Below are positions 8,040-16,068 of a stretch of 25,210 nt of DNA, one piece after another. The notes beneath the pieces were generated by a model. The model was given only the letters and a program-made list of their open reading frames with translations. It searched no databases and was not told the origin of the DNA. The position numbers and the translations under genes were made by a program. This DNA comes from CAZVWW01 sp964631265 (GTDB taxonomy: Bacteria; Thermotogota; Thermotogae; MWEM01), in NCBI GenBank assembly GCA_964631265.1, contig CAZVWW010000022.1:1-25210 (forward strand). The letters are read 5' to 3'. Each line of letters opens with the position of its first letter. Position 1 is the first letter of the stretch.

Positions 8040-9620
8040 ATGAGAAAGTTGAACGTTGCTGTTGTTCTGATCTTAGTCTTCACAATGTTGTTCGGAATGA
8101 GTTCTTTCGCCCGGTTAAACACGCCGGACGATGCATTGGTTATCGGTGCAAGCACGGAAATCTTTATCTCGCTGGATCCAGCGATCTGTTATGAAGTGCT
8201 GCCGGCAAGAGTTGTCAATGCATTATACGCCATGCTTGTTCAATGGGAAAATGTGGATGAAGCATTGGAGATCAAACCGGATCTTGCCAAGAGTTGGGAT
8301 ATTTCTGAAGACGGAAAGACTTTTACTTTCCATCTCAGAGATGCCAAATTCGCAAACGGCGATCCTGTAACAGCGGAAGATGTTGTCTGGAGTTATAAGC
8401 GTTATCTGCAACTCGGCAGCCCTTCTGTATGGCTTCTTGAAAGTGTCGGAATCAACCAGGATAACATGGATGAGGCCATCAAGCTGATCGACGGAAAGAC
8501 CATGTCGCTCACATTCGACAAGCCTTATGCCGAAAACATCGTTCTCGGTATCCTCACCAACAGCTGGGGCGGCGTTGTGAACAAAGATGTCGCACTTGAG
8601 CATGAAGTGGACGGAGACATGGGTAAAGGCTGGCTCACCGATCACAGTGCGGGTGCCGGACAGTATGTTCTTGACAAATGGGAAAGAAACACATTGATCA
8701 CGATGAGCCGGAACGAGAACTACTACGGCGAAACACCTAATCTCAAGAGGATTATGTTCAGAGATGTTCCCGAATCCTCAACACAGAGACTGCTTCTTGA
8801 AAAAGGCGATATCGATGTGGCCTGGGATCTTGCACCTCAACAGGTTGATGAGATGAGAGGTACAGAGAATATCGATATCATAGAGATACCCGCCCATTCT
8901 AATGAGTATCTTGCCATGAACGCTTCATGGGGCCCGCTTCAGGATCCCAAGGTAAGGCTTGCTATCAAATACGCCATCGACTACGACGAGATCATCGAGG
9001 ATATCAACGCCGGATTTGCCTTGAAGGTACAGGGTTTTGTGCCTAAGGGATACTTCGGTTATGTTGACCAGAATCCTTTCGAACAGGATCTCGCAAAGGC
9101 CAAAGAGCTTCTCGCAGAGGCCGGTTACCCGGACGGTTTCGAAGTTGAGGTCATGACCAACCAGAGAGAGACGAGAAAGGCAGAGGCCGCCAAGGTTCAG
9201 GCAGACCTCGCAAAGATTGGTATCGATGCTGAAGTTGTTATCATGCAGGCGTCACAGATGTACGGTAAGTACAGAGAACAAGGCCATCAGATGGTTGTTG
9301 CCGGCTGGGGTAATGACTACGCCGATGCCGACAACCTTGCAATGGCAATGGCAAGTTACGAAGCCGGTCAGCTGGCATGGAGATGTGCCTGGTACGATGA
9401 CTATGCGGCGATGCTTGCAGAAAAGGGACGTTTCGAACCGAATCCTGCCAAACGTGAACAGATCTACGAGGACCTGACAGAATACTGGTTCCTCAATGGA
9501 CCTTTCGCCATGTTCTACCAGTCGGTTGAATTCTGGGGCGTCCGATCAGAGCTCAAGAATGCATACGACTCATTCTTCGGTTATTCCATGAGAACGAATT
9601 TCGGTGGATTTGCCAAATAG
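8040..9620 (+). CDS. Oligopeptide/dipeptide ABC transporter substrate-binding protein (SBP_bac_5)
   Basis: The protein is 526 residues with a signal peptide (about 1-24). There is no cysteine in a lipobox, so it is likely a soluble periplasmic protein. The family 5 signature region WDISEDGKTFTFHLRD...FANGDPVTAEDVVWSYKR spans about 86-121. LRL-type contacts AIKYAIDYDEII and AKELLAEAGYPDGF are also typical. The family binds di- or oligopeptides and delivers them to DppB/DppC-type permeases, whose genes follow. A GGAGGTG Shine-Dalgarno precedes the ATG at 8040. The gene ends 71 bases before the first permease, with a stem-loop in the gap that could raise its expression above that of the membrane subunits. 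Peptide specificity cannot be read from the sequence alone. Confidence 0.93.
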   Translation: MRKLNVAVVLILVFTMLFGMSSFARLNTPDDALVIGASTEIFISLDPAICYEVLPARVVNALYAMLVQWENVDEALEIKPDLAKSWDISEDGKTFTFHLRDAKFANGDPVTAEDVVWSYKRYLQLGSPSVWLLESVGINQDNMDEAIKLIDGKTMSLTFDKPYAENIVLGILTNSWGGVVNKDVALEHEVDGDMGKGWLTDHSAGAGQYVLDKWERNTLITMSRNENYYGETPNLKRIMFRDVPESSTQRLLLEKGDIDVAWDLAPQQVDEMRGTENIDIIEIPAHSNEYLAMNASWGPLQDPKVRLAIKYAIDYDEIIEDINAGFALKVQGFVPKGYFGYVDQNPFEQDLAKAKELLAEAGYPDGFEVEVMTNQRETRKAEAAKVQADLAKIGIDAEVVIMQASQMYGKYREQGHQMVVAGWGNDYADADNLAMAMASYEAGQLAWRCAWYDDYAAMLAEKGRFEPNPAKREQIYEDLTEYWFLNGPFAMFYQSVEFWGVRSELKNAYDSFFGYSMRTNFGGFAK

Positions 9621-9643
9621 TACTGATTGTTGAAAAAATACTC

Positions 9644-9674
9644 AATCTCCCCGTGTTTCCTGCGGGGAGATTTT
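9644..9674 (+). terminator. Stem-loop / partial terminator between binding protein and permease genes
   Basis: AATCTCCCCG (9644-9653) pairs perfectly with CGGGGAGATT (9663-9672) around a 9-base loop and is followed by only a short T run. It is best read as an attenuator or 3'-stabilising hairpin rather than a full stop, since the downstream transporter genes have no promoter of their own that I can see. Confidence 0.7.
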
Positions 9675-9691
9675 AAAATCGGGGTGCCTAA

Positions 9692-10702
9692 ATGAATATT
9701 TGGAGTTATATCATCAAAAGACTTTTTTTAATGGTCATTGTTTTATTCGGGGTTGCCTGTATCGTTTTCTTCATCGCGCATGTCATTCCGGCGGACCCTG
9801 TTACAGCTTTGTTGGGCGGGAATGCGCCTGATGAGGTCATCGAGAGGATGGAAGAGAAGCTGGGGTATAACCGGCCGTTAATCGTTCAGTTTGGAGACTT
9901 TATGAGCGGGGCCGTTGTGGGTGACTTTGGTGAGTCCCTGCGTACAAACAACCCGGTTATTGAGGATATCAACACCTATTTTCCCGCAACGCTCGAGTTA
10001 ACCATCTTTGCCATGCTCATCGCCATCACGTTGGGACTGATACTGGGGATTCTATCGGCAGTACATCGAAATAAGTGGATTGATCACTTTTCCAGGATCT
10101 TCTCCATTATCGGGGTCAGTATGCCGGTTTTCTGGACAGGGCTGCTTTTGCTGCTGCTTTTCTATTATAAACTGGACTGGCTGCCCGGAGCGGGTAGACT
10201 TGGATTCTTCACAACACCGCCCGAACAGATCACGGGGATGTATCTCGTTGATTCGCTTATCACCGGAAACTGGTCTGCTTTCAAAGAGGCATTGCTTCAC
10301 CTTCTACTACCGGCGTTCTGTCTGGGCTATCTCGCTACTGCTTCCATTGCGCGTACGACAAGGTCGAGTATGCTGGATGTCATGAAACAGGAATTTATCA
10401 CCACGGCAAAGGCCAAGGGGCTGAGCAAGCGGGTTGTGATTAACCGCCATGCCTTAAAAAATTCGCTTATTCCAACCGTCACCATTATCGGGCTGACATT
10501 TGGAAGTCTGCTTGAAGGAGCCGTTTTAACGGAGACAGTCTTTTCGATACCCGGACTGGGACGGTATATCACCGCCGGATTACTTGCCCTTGATTACAAC
10601 TCCGTCATGGGCGGTACGTTGTATATCGCATTTGTTTATTCGCTTGCAAATCTTATTGTCGACATACTTTACGCATTTTTAGATCCAAGGATGAGGACGT
10701 GA
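9692..10702 (+). CDS. dppB: Peptide ABC transporter permease, DppB/OppB type
   Basis: This 336-residue protein has about six membrane helices. It begins with the usual SYIIKRLFLMVIVLFGVACIVFFI helix and PADPVTALLGGNAP. The loop that contacts the ATPase (EAA region) spans about 230-260 and includes QEFITTAKAKGLSKRVVINRHALKNSL. It ends ...YAFLDPRMRT, the normal C-terminus for the family. A GGGGTG Shine-Dalgarno precedes the ATG. It forms the peptide channel with the DppC-type permease encoded 4 bases downstream. The gene letter is given by family order; the substrate could be di- or oligopeptides. Confidence 0.93.
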   Translation: MNIWSYIIKRLFLMVIVLFGVACIVFFIAHVIPADPVTALLGGNAPDEVIERMEEKLGYNRPLIVQFGDFMSGAVVGDFGESLRTNNPVIEDINTYFPATLELTIFAMLIAITLGLILGILSAVHRNKWIDHFSRIFSIIGVSMPVFWTGLLLLLLFYYKLDWLPGAGRLGFFTTPPEQITGMYLVDSLITGNWSAFKEALLHLLLPAFCLGYLATASIARTTRSSMLDVMKQEFITTAKAKGLSKRVVINRHALKNSLIPTVTIIGLTFGSLLEGAVLTETVFSIPGLGRYITAGLLALDYNSVMGGTLYIAFVYSLANLIVDILYAFLDPRMRT

Positions 10703-10706
10703 TTTG

Positions 10707-11597
10707 ATGGCTAAAAAAACCGCAAAAGCCGGTTGGCTTGAATTGATGAAGCCGTATTTTGAGGATATGAAGCATACATTGTATCTGTGGAGAAGAAATC
10801 CACTTGCAATCATCGGAACCGTTATAATAGCGACTTTTGTCTTTGTTGCAATCTTTGCCCCGCTGTTGACCCCCTATAATCCGAACGCGCAGGAGCTTGA
10901 GATTAAACTTCAAGCGCCCAGCTGGGAGCATCCGTTTGGCACTGATCAATTCGGAAGGGATATCCTGGCAAGGATATTGTACGGTTCAAGAATCGCCATG
11001 CAGATTATCATCATTGTCACACTGATCAGTGGTTTGTTGGGGGTGTCTGTCGGTATTATCGCCGGCTATTTTGGAGGAGCACTCGATGATATATTAATGC
11101 GGGTAACGGATATGTTCCTCGCCTTTCCAAGGCTGGTCCTTGCGATGGCCTTTGCAGCCATGCTCGGGCCGAATCTCGCCAATATGATCATCGCCATATC
11201 GCTTGTAAACTGGACCCCTTATGCCCGAATCGCCAGAGCGGAAGCGCTCAGAGAAAAGGGGAAACCCTATGTTGAGAGTATCAAGTCCATGGGGGCCAGC
11301 AATTTCCGGATCCTCTTCTCGCATATCCTGCCCATGAGTATTTCACCTGTGCTGGTCCAGATAACACTGAGAATGGGAACCATCATCATCACTGCCGCCA
11401 GTCTCGGATTTCTGGGACTCGGAGCACAGCCGCCCAGTCCGGAATGGGGTGTCATGGTCAGTGATGGCAGAACCTTTCTGATTGACCAGTGGTGGATTTC
11501 CACGTTCCCGGGTATCGCTATTGCTTTAATCGTTCTTGGTTTTAACCTTTTGGGTGATGGTATCAGAGACATGCTCGACCCGAGGTTAAGGAGGTAA
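10707..11597 (+). CDS. dppC: Peptide ABC transporter permease, DppC/OppC type
   Basis: The protein is 296 residues from the ATG at 10707. A TTG just before it (10704) is in frame and better spaced from GAGGA, so the true start could be 1 codon earlier. It has the OppC N-terminal region (LYLWRRNPLAIIGTVIIATFVF...FAPLLTPYNPNAQ). The EHPFGTDQFGRDILARILYGSRIA motif (residues 73-96) is conserved in DppC/OppC. The EAA loop is REKGKPYVESIKSMGASNFRILFSHILP, and the C-terminus is RDMLDPRLRR. It pairs with the preceding permease and sits 4 bases before the first ATPase gene. Confidence 0.93.
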   Translation: MAKKTAKAGWLELMKPYFEDMKHTLYLWRRNPLAIIGTVIIATFVFVAIFAPLLTPYNPNAQELEIKLQAPSWEHPFGTDQFGRDILARILYGSRIAMQIIIIVTLISGLLGVSVGIIAGYFGGALDDILMRVTDMFLAFPRLVLAMAFAAMLGPNLANMIIAISLVNWTPYARIARAEALREKGKPYVESIKSMGASNFRILFSHILPMSISPVLVQITLRMGTIIITAASLGFLGLGAQPPSPEWGVMVSDGRTFLIDQWWISTFPGIAIALIVLGFNLLGDGIRDMLDPRLRR

Positions 11598-11601
11598 TCG
11601 T

Positions 11602-12585
11602 ATGGAGATGAGAGGAAATCTATTAGATGTCAGTAATCTTAATGTTGTTTTTTACACGTACAGAGGAGTCATTCAGGCGCTTAACGGGGTCGAATTCTGG
11701 ATGAACAAGGGTGAAAGGCTTGGAGTGGTCGGAGAGACAGGCTGTGGAAAATCGGTTACATCACGGTCCGTTATGAGACTGATCGAAGACCCGGGCAAAA
11801 TATTAAGCGGCAACATCTACTTTGAGGGAAAGGACCTGATGAAACTCAGAGAATCGGAGATGAGAAAGTTAAGGGGAAACGAGATCTCGATGATCTTTCA
11901 GGAACCGAACTCTTCTTTGAACCCGGTGATGAATGTCGGATTTCAGATTGCAGAGGTTCTGGGAAAGAAGAACAAGAGTATGATTAAAAAGCAGTATCCC
12001 GCCGCTGCGGAGATGCTGGATTTTGTGGGCATGGATTCAGATCGGGTCATGGGGATGTTCCCGCACGAGCTGAGCGGGGGAATGGCACAGCGCGTTATGA
12101 TCGCGATGGGACTGGCTCCCAAACCGAAGTTGTTGATCGCCGACGAACCGACATCCGCCCTTGATGTCACCATACAGGCGCAGATACTTGAGCTCCTCGA
12201 TGGACTGGTGAGCGAGCTCGGTAATGCGGTCATGATGGTATCCCATGATATGGGGGTTATCGCTGAATTCTGTGATAAAGTCCTTGTCATGTATGCCGGA
12301 AACTCAGCTGAATACGCGTCAACGGAAAAACTCTTCAGCAATCCAATGCATCCCTATACAAAGGGGCTTCTGAAAGCCGTGCCGAGAATCGGCCGGACGG
12401 ATGAACTCCAGGCCATCAAGGGAACCGTTCCCGACCTGGTCGATCCGCCTCCCGGATGTCGTTTCCACAAGAGATGTCAACATACCATGGATATCTGCAA
12501 GAAGGAAAGACCGCCATTCGTGGAAGTTGAAGACGAACACCATGTTGCCTGCCATCTATTCGCTGAAAAAGGCGGTGAAAAATAA
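11602..12585 (+). CDS. dppD: Peptide ABC transporter ATPase, DppD/OppD type
   Basis: The protein has 327 residues. Walker A is GETGCGKS (44-51), the signature is LSGGMAQ (157-163) and Walker B is LLIADEP (177-183). The C-terminal oligo_HPY extension (about 275-320) contains four cysteines in a C-x5-C-x6-C...C pattern near the end. Such a cluster has been linked to metal or Fe-S binding in some peptide-transporter ATPases. AGGAGG precedes the ATG. Its stop overlaps the start of the second ATPase gene by one base (TAATG), indicating coupled translation, and the two ATPases should act as a heterodimer. Confidence 0.94.
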   Translation: MEMRGNLLDVSNLNVVFYTYRGVIQALNGVEFWMNKGERLGVVGETGCGKSVTSRSVMRLIEDPGKILSGNIYFEGKDLMKLRESEMRKLRGNEISMIFQEPNSSLNPVMNVGFQIAEVLGKKNKSMIKKQYPAAAEMLDFVGMDSDRVMGMFPHELSGGMAQRVMIAMGLAPKPKLLIADEPTSALDVTIQAQILELLDGLVSELGNAVMMVSHDMGVIAEFCDKVLVMYAGNSAEYASTEKLFSNPMHPYTKGLLKAVPRIGRTDELQAIKGTVPDLVDPPPGCRFHKRCQHTMDICKKERPPFVEVEDEHHVACHLFAEKGGEK

Positions 12586-13562
12586 TGCCGGAGAACAATA
12601 TCCTTGAAGTTAAAAATTTGGAAAAGCACTTTATCTTGAAGAAGAATGTCTTTTCGAGAAAGAAGATCGTCAGGGCTGTGGATGATATCTCTTTCAACGT
12701 CCCCAAAGGGAGTACCTTCGCCGTTGTCGGCGAATCCGGTTCGGGCAAGACCACCCTCGGCAGAACGCTGTTAAAGCTGATCGAGCCGACGGGGGGCAAG
12801 GTGCTGTTGAATGATGTGGATATCTTTGCCCTGAGCAACAAGGATTTCATGGAATACAGAAGAAGGATGCAGATCGTCTTCCAGGATCCGTTTAATTCCC
12901 TGCATCCCAAGAAACTGGTCAAGAGTATCATCGGGGAAGGCATGAAGATCCACTTCAAAGGCATCCGTGAAGAGGAGATCAGGGAGAAGATCGGAAAAGT
13001 CCTCAACGAGGTGGGGCTCAGGGACGAGCACATGTTCCGTTATCCCCATGAGTTTTCAGGCGGACAACGGCAGCGGATCGCCTTTGCGCGGTCAATCGTG
13101 CTTGAACCGGAGTTCATCGTGCTGGACGAACCGACATCGGCACTTGATGTCTCCGTACAGGCGATGGTGCTGAAGATGCTCAGAGATATCAGACAGCGTG
13201 AGAATCTGACCTATCTCTTTATCACACATGATCTGTCTGTGGTCGATTATATTGCGGACTACGTTGCCGTTATGTACCTTGGAGAGATCGTTGACATGGC
13301 CAAAAAGGAAGAGATCTTTACGAATCCCGCCCATCCGTATACCGAACTGCTGATGAATTCAAATCCTATACCGGATCCCTTCCTGAAGCGGGAAAAGATC
13401 ATCGCCAAGGGAGAAATCCCCAGTCCGATTAATCCGCCCTCTGGTTGCCGGTTTCACACCAGATGCCGATTCGCTCAGGAGAAGTGTAAACAGGTTGTTC
13501 CGGAGACACGGGAAATCACGCCGGGACATGTTATAAAATGTCATTTCCCATTGAATCAGTAA
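12585..13562 (+). CDS. dppF: Peptide ABC transporter ATPase, DppF/OppF type
   Basis: The protein has 325 residues. Walker A is GESGSGKTT (49-57), the signature FSGGQRQRI is near 157 and Walker B is FIVLDEP near 177. The C-terminal oligo_HPY tail again carries four cysteines (C-x5-C-x6-C...C). It is the partner of the preceding ATPase and the last transporter gene. A terminator-like hairpin begins 15 bases after its stop, separating the transport block from the catabolic block. Confidence 0.94.
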   Translation: MPENNILEVKNLEKHFILKKNVFSRKKIVRAVDDISFNVPKGSTFAVVGESGSGKTTLGRTLLKLIEPTGGKVLLNDVDIFALSNKDFMEYRRRMQIVFQDPFNSLHPKKLVKSIIGEGMKIHFKGIREEEIREKIGKVLNEVGLRDEHMFRYPHEFSGGQRQRIAFARSIVLEPEFIVLDEPTSALDVSVQAMVLKMLRDIRQRENLTYLFITHDLSVVDYIADYVAVMYLGEIVDMAKKEEIFTNPAHPYTELLMNSNPIPDPFLKREKIIAKGEIPSPINPPSGCRFHTRCRFAQEKCKQVVPETREITPGHVIKCHFPLNQ

Positions 13563-13576
13563 TGTTAAAGATCAAA

Positions 13577-13619
13577 CCGGCACGTCCCCCTGTAAGTTCG
13601 GGATGTGCCGGAATTTTTT
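13577..13619 (+). terminator. Intrinsic terminator or attenuator after the transporter genes
   Basis: CCGGCACGTCCC (13577-13588) pairs with GGGATGTGCCGG (13600-13611), with one G-U pair and an 11-base loop, and is followed by AATTTTTT. Only about 30 bases separate it from the next start codon, with no visible promoter, so some transcripts must read through for the downstream genes to be made. Confidence 0.8.
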
Positions 13620-13649
13620 GAAAGACAAAAAACGGGGGAGGAATACAAA

Positions 13650-15026
13650 ATGAAATTTCTCGCTTTAACGATTCCCGAAGAGATAAAAATTCTGGAGATA
13701 GAAGGAGATTTTAAGGGAGCGAAGAAACGCTGCGGACAATTCCTGGAAAAGAAGCCGCCTGAGATGCTGAGAAAACGACTTGAATACGAGATCTATAGAA
13801 TAGACCGTATGCGGGCCAATTACCCTTTCTCGGAAAAAGAAGCGCTCGGGAGATTAAAGGATGACATTGAGGGCTTTTCAGAAGATGACTTTAAATCACT
13901 GGTTGAAAATCACGAACTTGATTTTATAAAATACGAAGGAAAGCGGATCTTCGAAAGACGATTTGTTGACAATCTATGTTTTTCAAATCCCGCTTATCAA
14001 AAAAAGCGCGACGAGACCAAAAAAAAGAGAGAGGAATCTGAGCGTTTGCTGCATAAAAGGTTGGACGAACTTCTAAGAGGGGAGTCGCCAAAGGCCTATC
14101 GTGTTCGGGGTAGAATAACAAAAAGGCTTAAGGGCCAAAAAATCCCCGGTGAAGAGCTGCGTTGCTGGCTTCCGCTCCCGAAATCCGATATTCAGCAGAG
14201 AGTCTCCTCCGGTCTGAAGACAGATGATGATCATTTCAGCGTTTCAAGGAGCTGCCACCCTCAGCGAACGGTCTTTTCGACAAAGAAGAATCATCGTGAT
14301 GCCGAATTTATGGCAGAGTTCGAATACCGGATAACCGAGATCGTCTCCAATGTCAACCCCGACAGCATCAGGCCTTTAAAGGTGAACATGAATGCCTATC
14401 TGAAGGAGGAGCTGCCACACATTGTCTTCACACCTTATCTCAAGAATCTGACAGAAGAAGTCGCGGGCGATGAAAAGAATCCCTATCTGGCGGCCAAAAG
14501 GATATATGACTGGATTACACTCAACGTGAAATACTCCTATATGAAAGAGTACAAATTCTATGAGAATCTCACAATGTACGCTGCCTTAAACCTTCACGGG
14601 GATTGCGGTGTGCAAGCCCTGCTCTTTATCACCATGTGCCGGATTGCCAAGATTCCGGCGAGATGGCAATCGGGCTGGTATGCCAATCCTGTCTTCCCCG
14701 GCAATCATGACTGGGCCTTTTTTTATGTGGAGCCCTATGGCTGGCTTCCTGTGGACTGTTCATTTGGCGGTGCACGACGTGACATACCGGAATACAGGGA
14801 GTTTTATTTCGGCAATCTTGATGCGTACAGACTGGTAACGGCTTCTTCTTTCATGGCGGCTTTGTCACCGGACAAACGCTTTATCCGGAATGATCCGTAC
14901 GATAATCAGACCGGGGAGATGGAAACAGAGCTCGAACCTGTGGAATCGGAACACAGCGAAGTTATTAAAGAGATTATTGCATTTGATGAAATAACAGATG
15001 AGACTGAAAAGGGGGAATCACAATGA
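13650..15026 (+). CDS. Cytoplasmic transglutaminase-like cysteine protease/hydrolase
   Basis: The protein is 458 residues from the ATG at 13650, with GGGGGAGGAA upstream. Using an earlier codon would run into the terminator hairpin. There is no signal peptide or membrane helix. Residues 1-150 are rich in Lys and Glu and look helical. About 150-255 resembles the beta domain that often precedes transglutaminase cores (RCWLPLP...). The core carries the full triad: Cys319 in HGDCGVQALLF, His353 in NHDWAFF and Asp369 in LPVDCSFGG. Bacterial members are often peptidases or amidases rather than crosslinkers. Placed between a peptide importer and a dipeptide epimerase (ATGA overlap), it most likely cleaves imported peptides. 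The bond it cleaves is unknown. Confidence 0.87.
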   Translation: MKFLALTIPEEIKILEIEGDFKGAKKRCGQFLEKKPPEMLRKRLEYEIYRIDRMRANYPFSEKEALGRLKDDIEGFSEDDFKSLVENHELDFIKYEGKRIFERRFVDNLCFSNPAYQKKRDETKKKREESERLLHKRLDELLRGESPKAYRVRGRITKRLKGQKIPGEELRCWLPLPKSDIQQRVSSGLKTDDDHFSVSRSCHPQRTVFSTKKNHRDAEFMAEFEYRITEIVSNVNPDSIRPLKVNMNAYLKEELPHIVFTPYLKNLTEEVAGDEKNPYLAAKRIYDWITLNVKYSYMKEYKFYENLTMYAALNLHGDCGVQALLFITMCRIAKIPARWQSGWYANPVFPGNHDWAFFYVEPYGWLPVDCSFGGARRDIPEYREFYFGNLDAYRLVTASSFMAALSPDKRFIRNDPYDNQTGEMETELEPVESEHSEVIKEIIAFDEITDETEKGESQ

Positions 15027-16057
15027 GCGTTATTAAGGATATTGAATTTGTCAAAGAGGAATACGACTACGAGGTACCGTTTCATATCACCGGTCATGTT
15101 TCCACCAGCACAAAACTCATAACCATCCGGCTGCATCTCGATGACGGTATCGTCGGTCTCGGCCAGGCATCCCGGTCGTTCCGTGTCAACGGAGAGGTTT
15201 ATGATGCCCTATGGCAGTACAGGGAGGCACTACTCGAGCTCATTAAAGGGATGGATGTCAGAAATTATAAAAGGATCTTCGATGAAATCGATAAGTTCTC
15301 GAGGACTGCTCCCAGCTTGAAGGCCGGTGTGCAGTTTTCTGTCCTCGATGCCCTCAGCCAGCTGATACAGATGCCGGTCTTTGAGATCCTCGGCGGCAGG
15401 AAAGATTTTGTTGAAAGTGATATGACAATCGGTATCGCGAGTCTTAAGAAAACGGTTGAGAGAGCCAAAGATGCCCGCGAAAAGGGGTTCAGTGTATTAA
15501 AACTAAAGATAGGTGAAGATCTCAAGAGTGATATCGATAGAGTACTTGCTGTATCGGAAGCCACGAAGGGAGCCAAATACATTGTTGACGCCAATCTGGG
15601 GTATTCACCCAAAGAAGCCATTCAGTTCTCCGATGCGATGTATAAGAACGGGGTCGATATTGCAATCCTCGAGCAACCGGTCAATGTGCATGACTTTGAT
15701 GGATTGAGACTGGTGCGCTACAACAGTCAATACCCCGTTGGCGCGGACGAAACGATCAAGACAAAATATGATGCCCTTAGAATTGTCAAGGAAGATTGTG
15801 CTGATTTTATCAACATCAAGCTGATGAAATCCGGGATTTCCGATGCTTTGGCCATTGTGGAGATCGTGCAGACCGCAGACCTGAAGCTTATGATCGGTTG
15901 TATGGGAGAAGGCGGGATCGGCATCGCACAGAGCGTTCACTTTGCAACGGGGACAGGGGCATTCACCTATCACGATCTGGATTCATGCTTCCTTCTCAAG
16001 AACCCGGATTACATAAGGTTCAGAGCTGAAAAGAACAAACTCTATCCGACCCTTTAG
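15023..16057 (+). CDS. Dipeptide epimerase (enolase superfamily, L-Ala-D/L-amino acid type)
   Basis: This 344-residue member of the muconate-lactonizing/enolase superfamily has the epimerase catalytic set: K160-L-K162, metal ligands D189, E217 and D242, and K266. The D318-L-D320 motif is the one dipeptide epimerases use to hold the substrate amino group. These enzymes invert the second residue of L-Ala-X dipeptides in the cytoplasm. The N-terminal substrate loop reads PFHITGHVSTS and lacks the arginine that L-Ala-Glu epimerases such as B. subtilis YkfB use. From memory it matches the Thermotoga enzyme described as preferring hydrophobic second residues. Its ATG overlaps the stop of the transglutaminase-like gene (ATGA). 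Class is confident; substrate is inferred. Confidence 0.92.
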   Translation: MSVIKDIEFVKEEYDYEVPFHITGHVSTSTKLITIRLHLDDGIVGLGQASRSFRVNGEVYDALWQYREALLELIKGMDVRNYKRIFDEIDKFSRTAPSLKAGVQFSVLDALSQLIQMPVFEILGGRKDFVESDMTIGIASLKKTVERAKDAREKGFSVLKLKIGEDLKSDIDRVLAVSEATKGAKYIVDANLGYSPKEAIQFSDAMYKNGVDIAILEQPVNVHDFDGLRLVRYNSQYPVGADETIKTKYDALRIVKEDCADFINIKLMKSGISDALAIVEIVQTADLKLMIGCMGEGGIGIAQSVHFATGTGAFTYHDLDSCFLLKNPDYIRFRAEKNKLYPTL

Positions 16058-16068
16058 AGCTGATCGGC

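Noticed and set aside
12416..13033. Long open frame (205 codons) on the minus strand
   Set aside because: It lies opposite the ends of two peptide-transporter ATPases with full motifs and has no ribosome site or recognisable domain.
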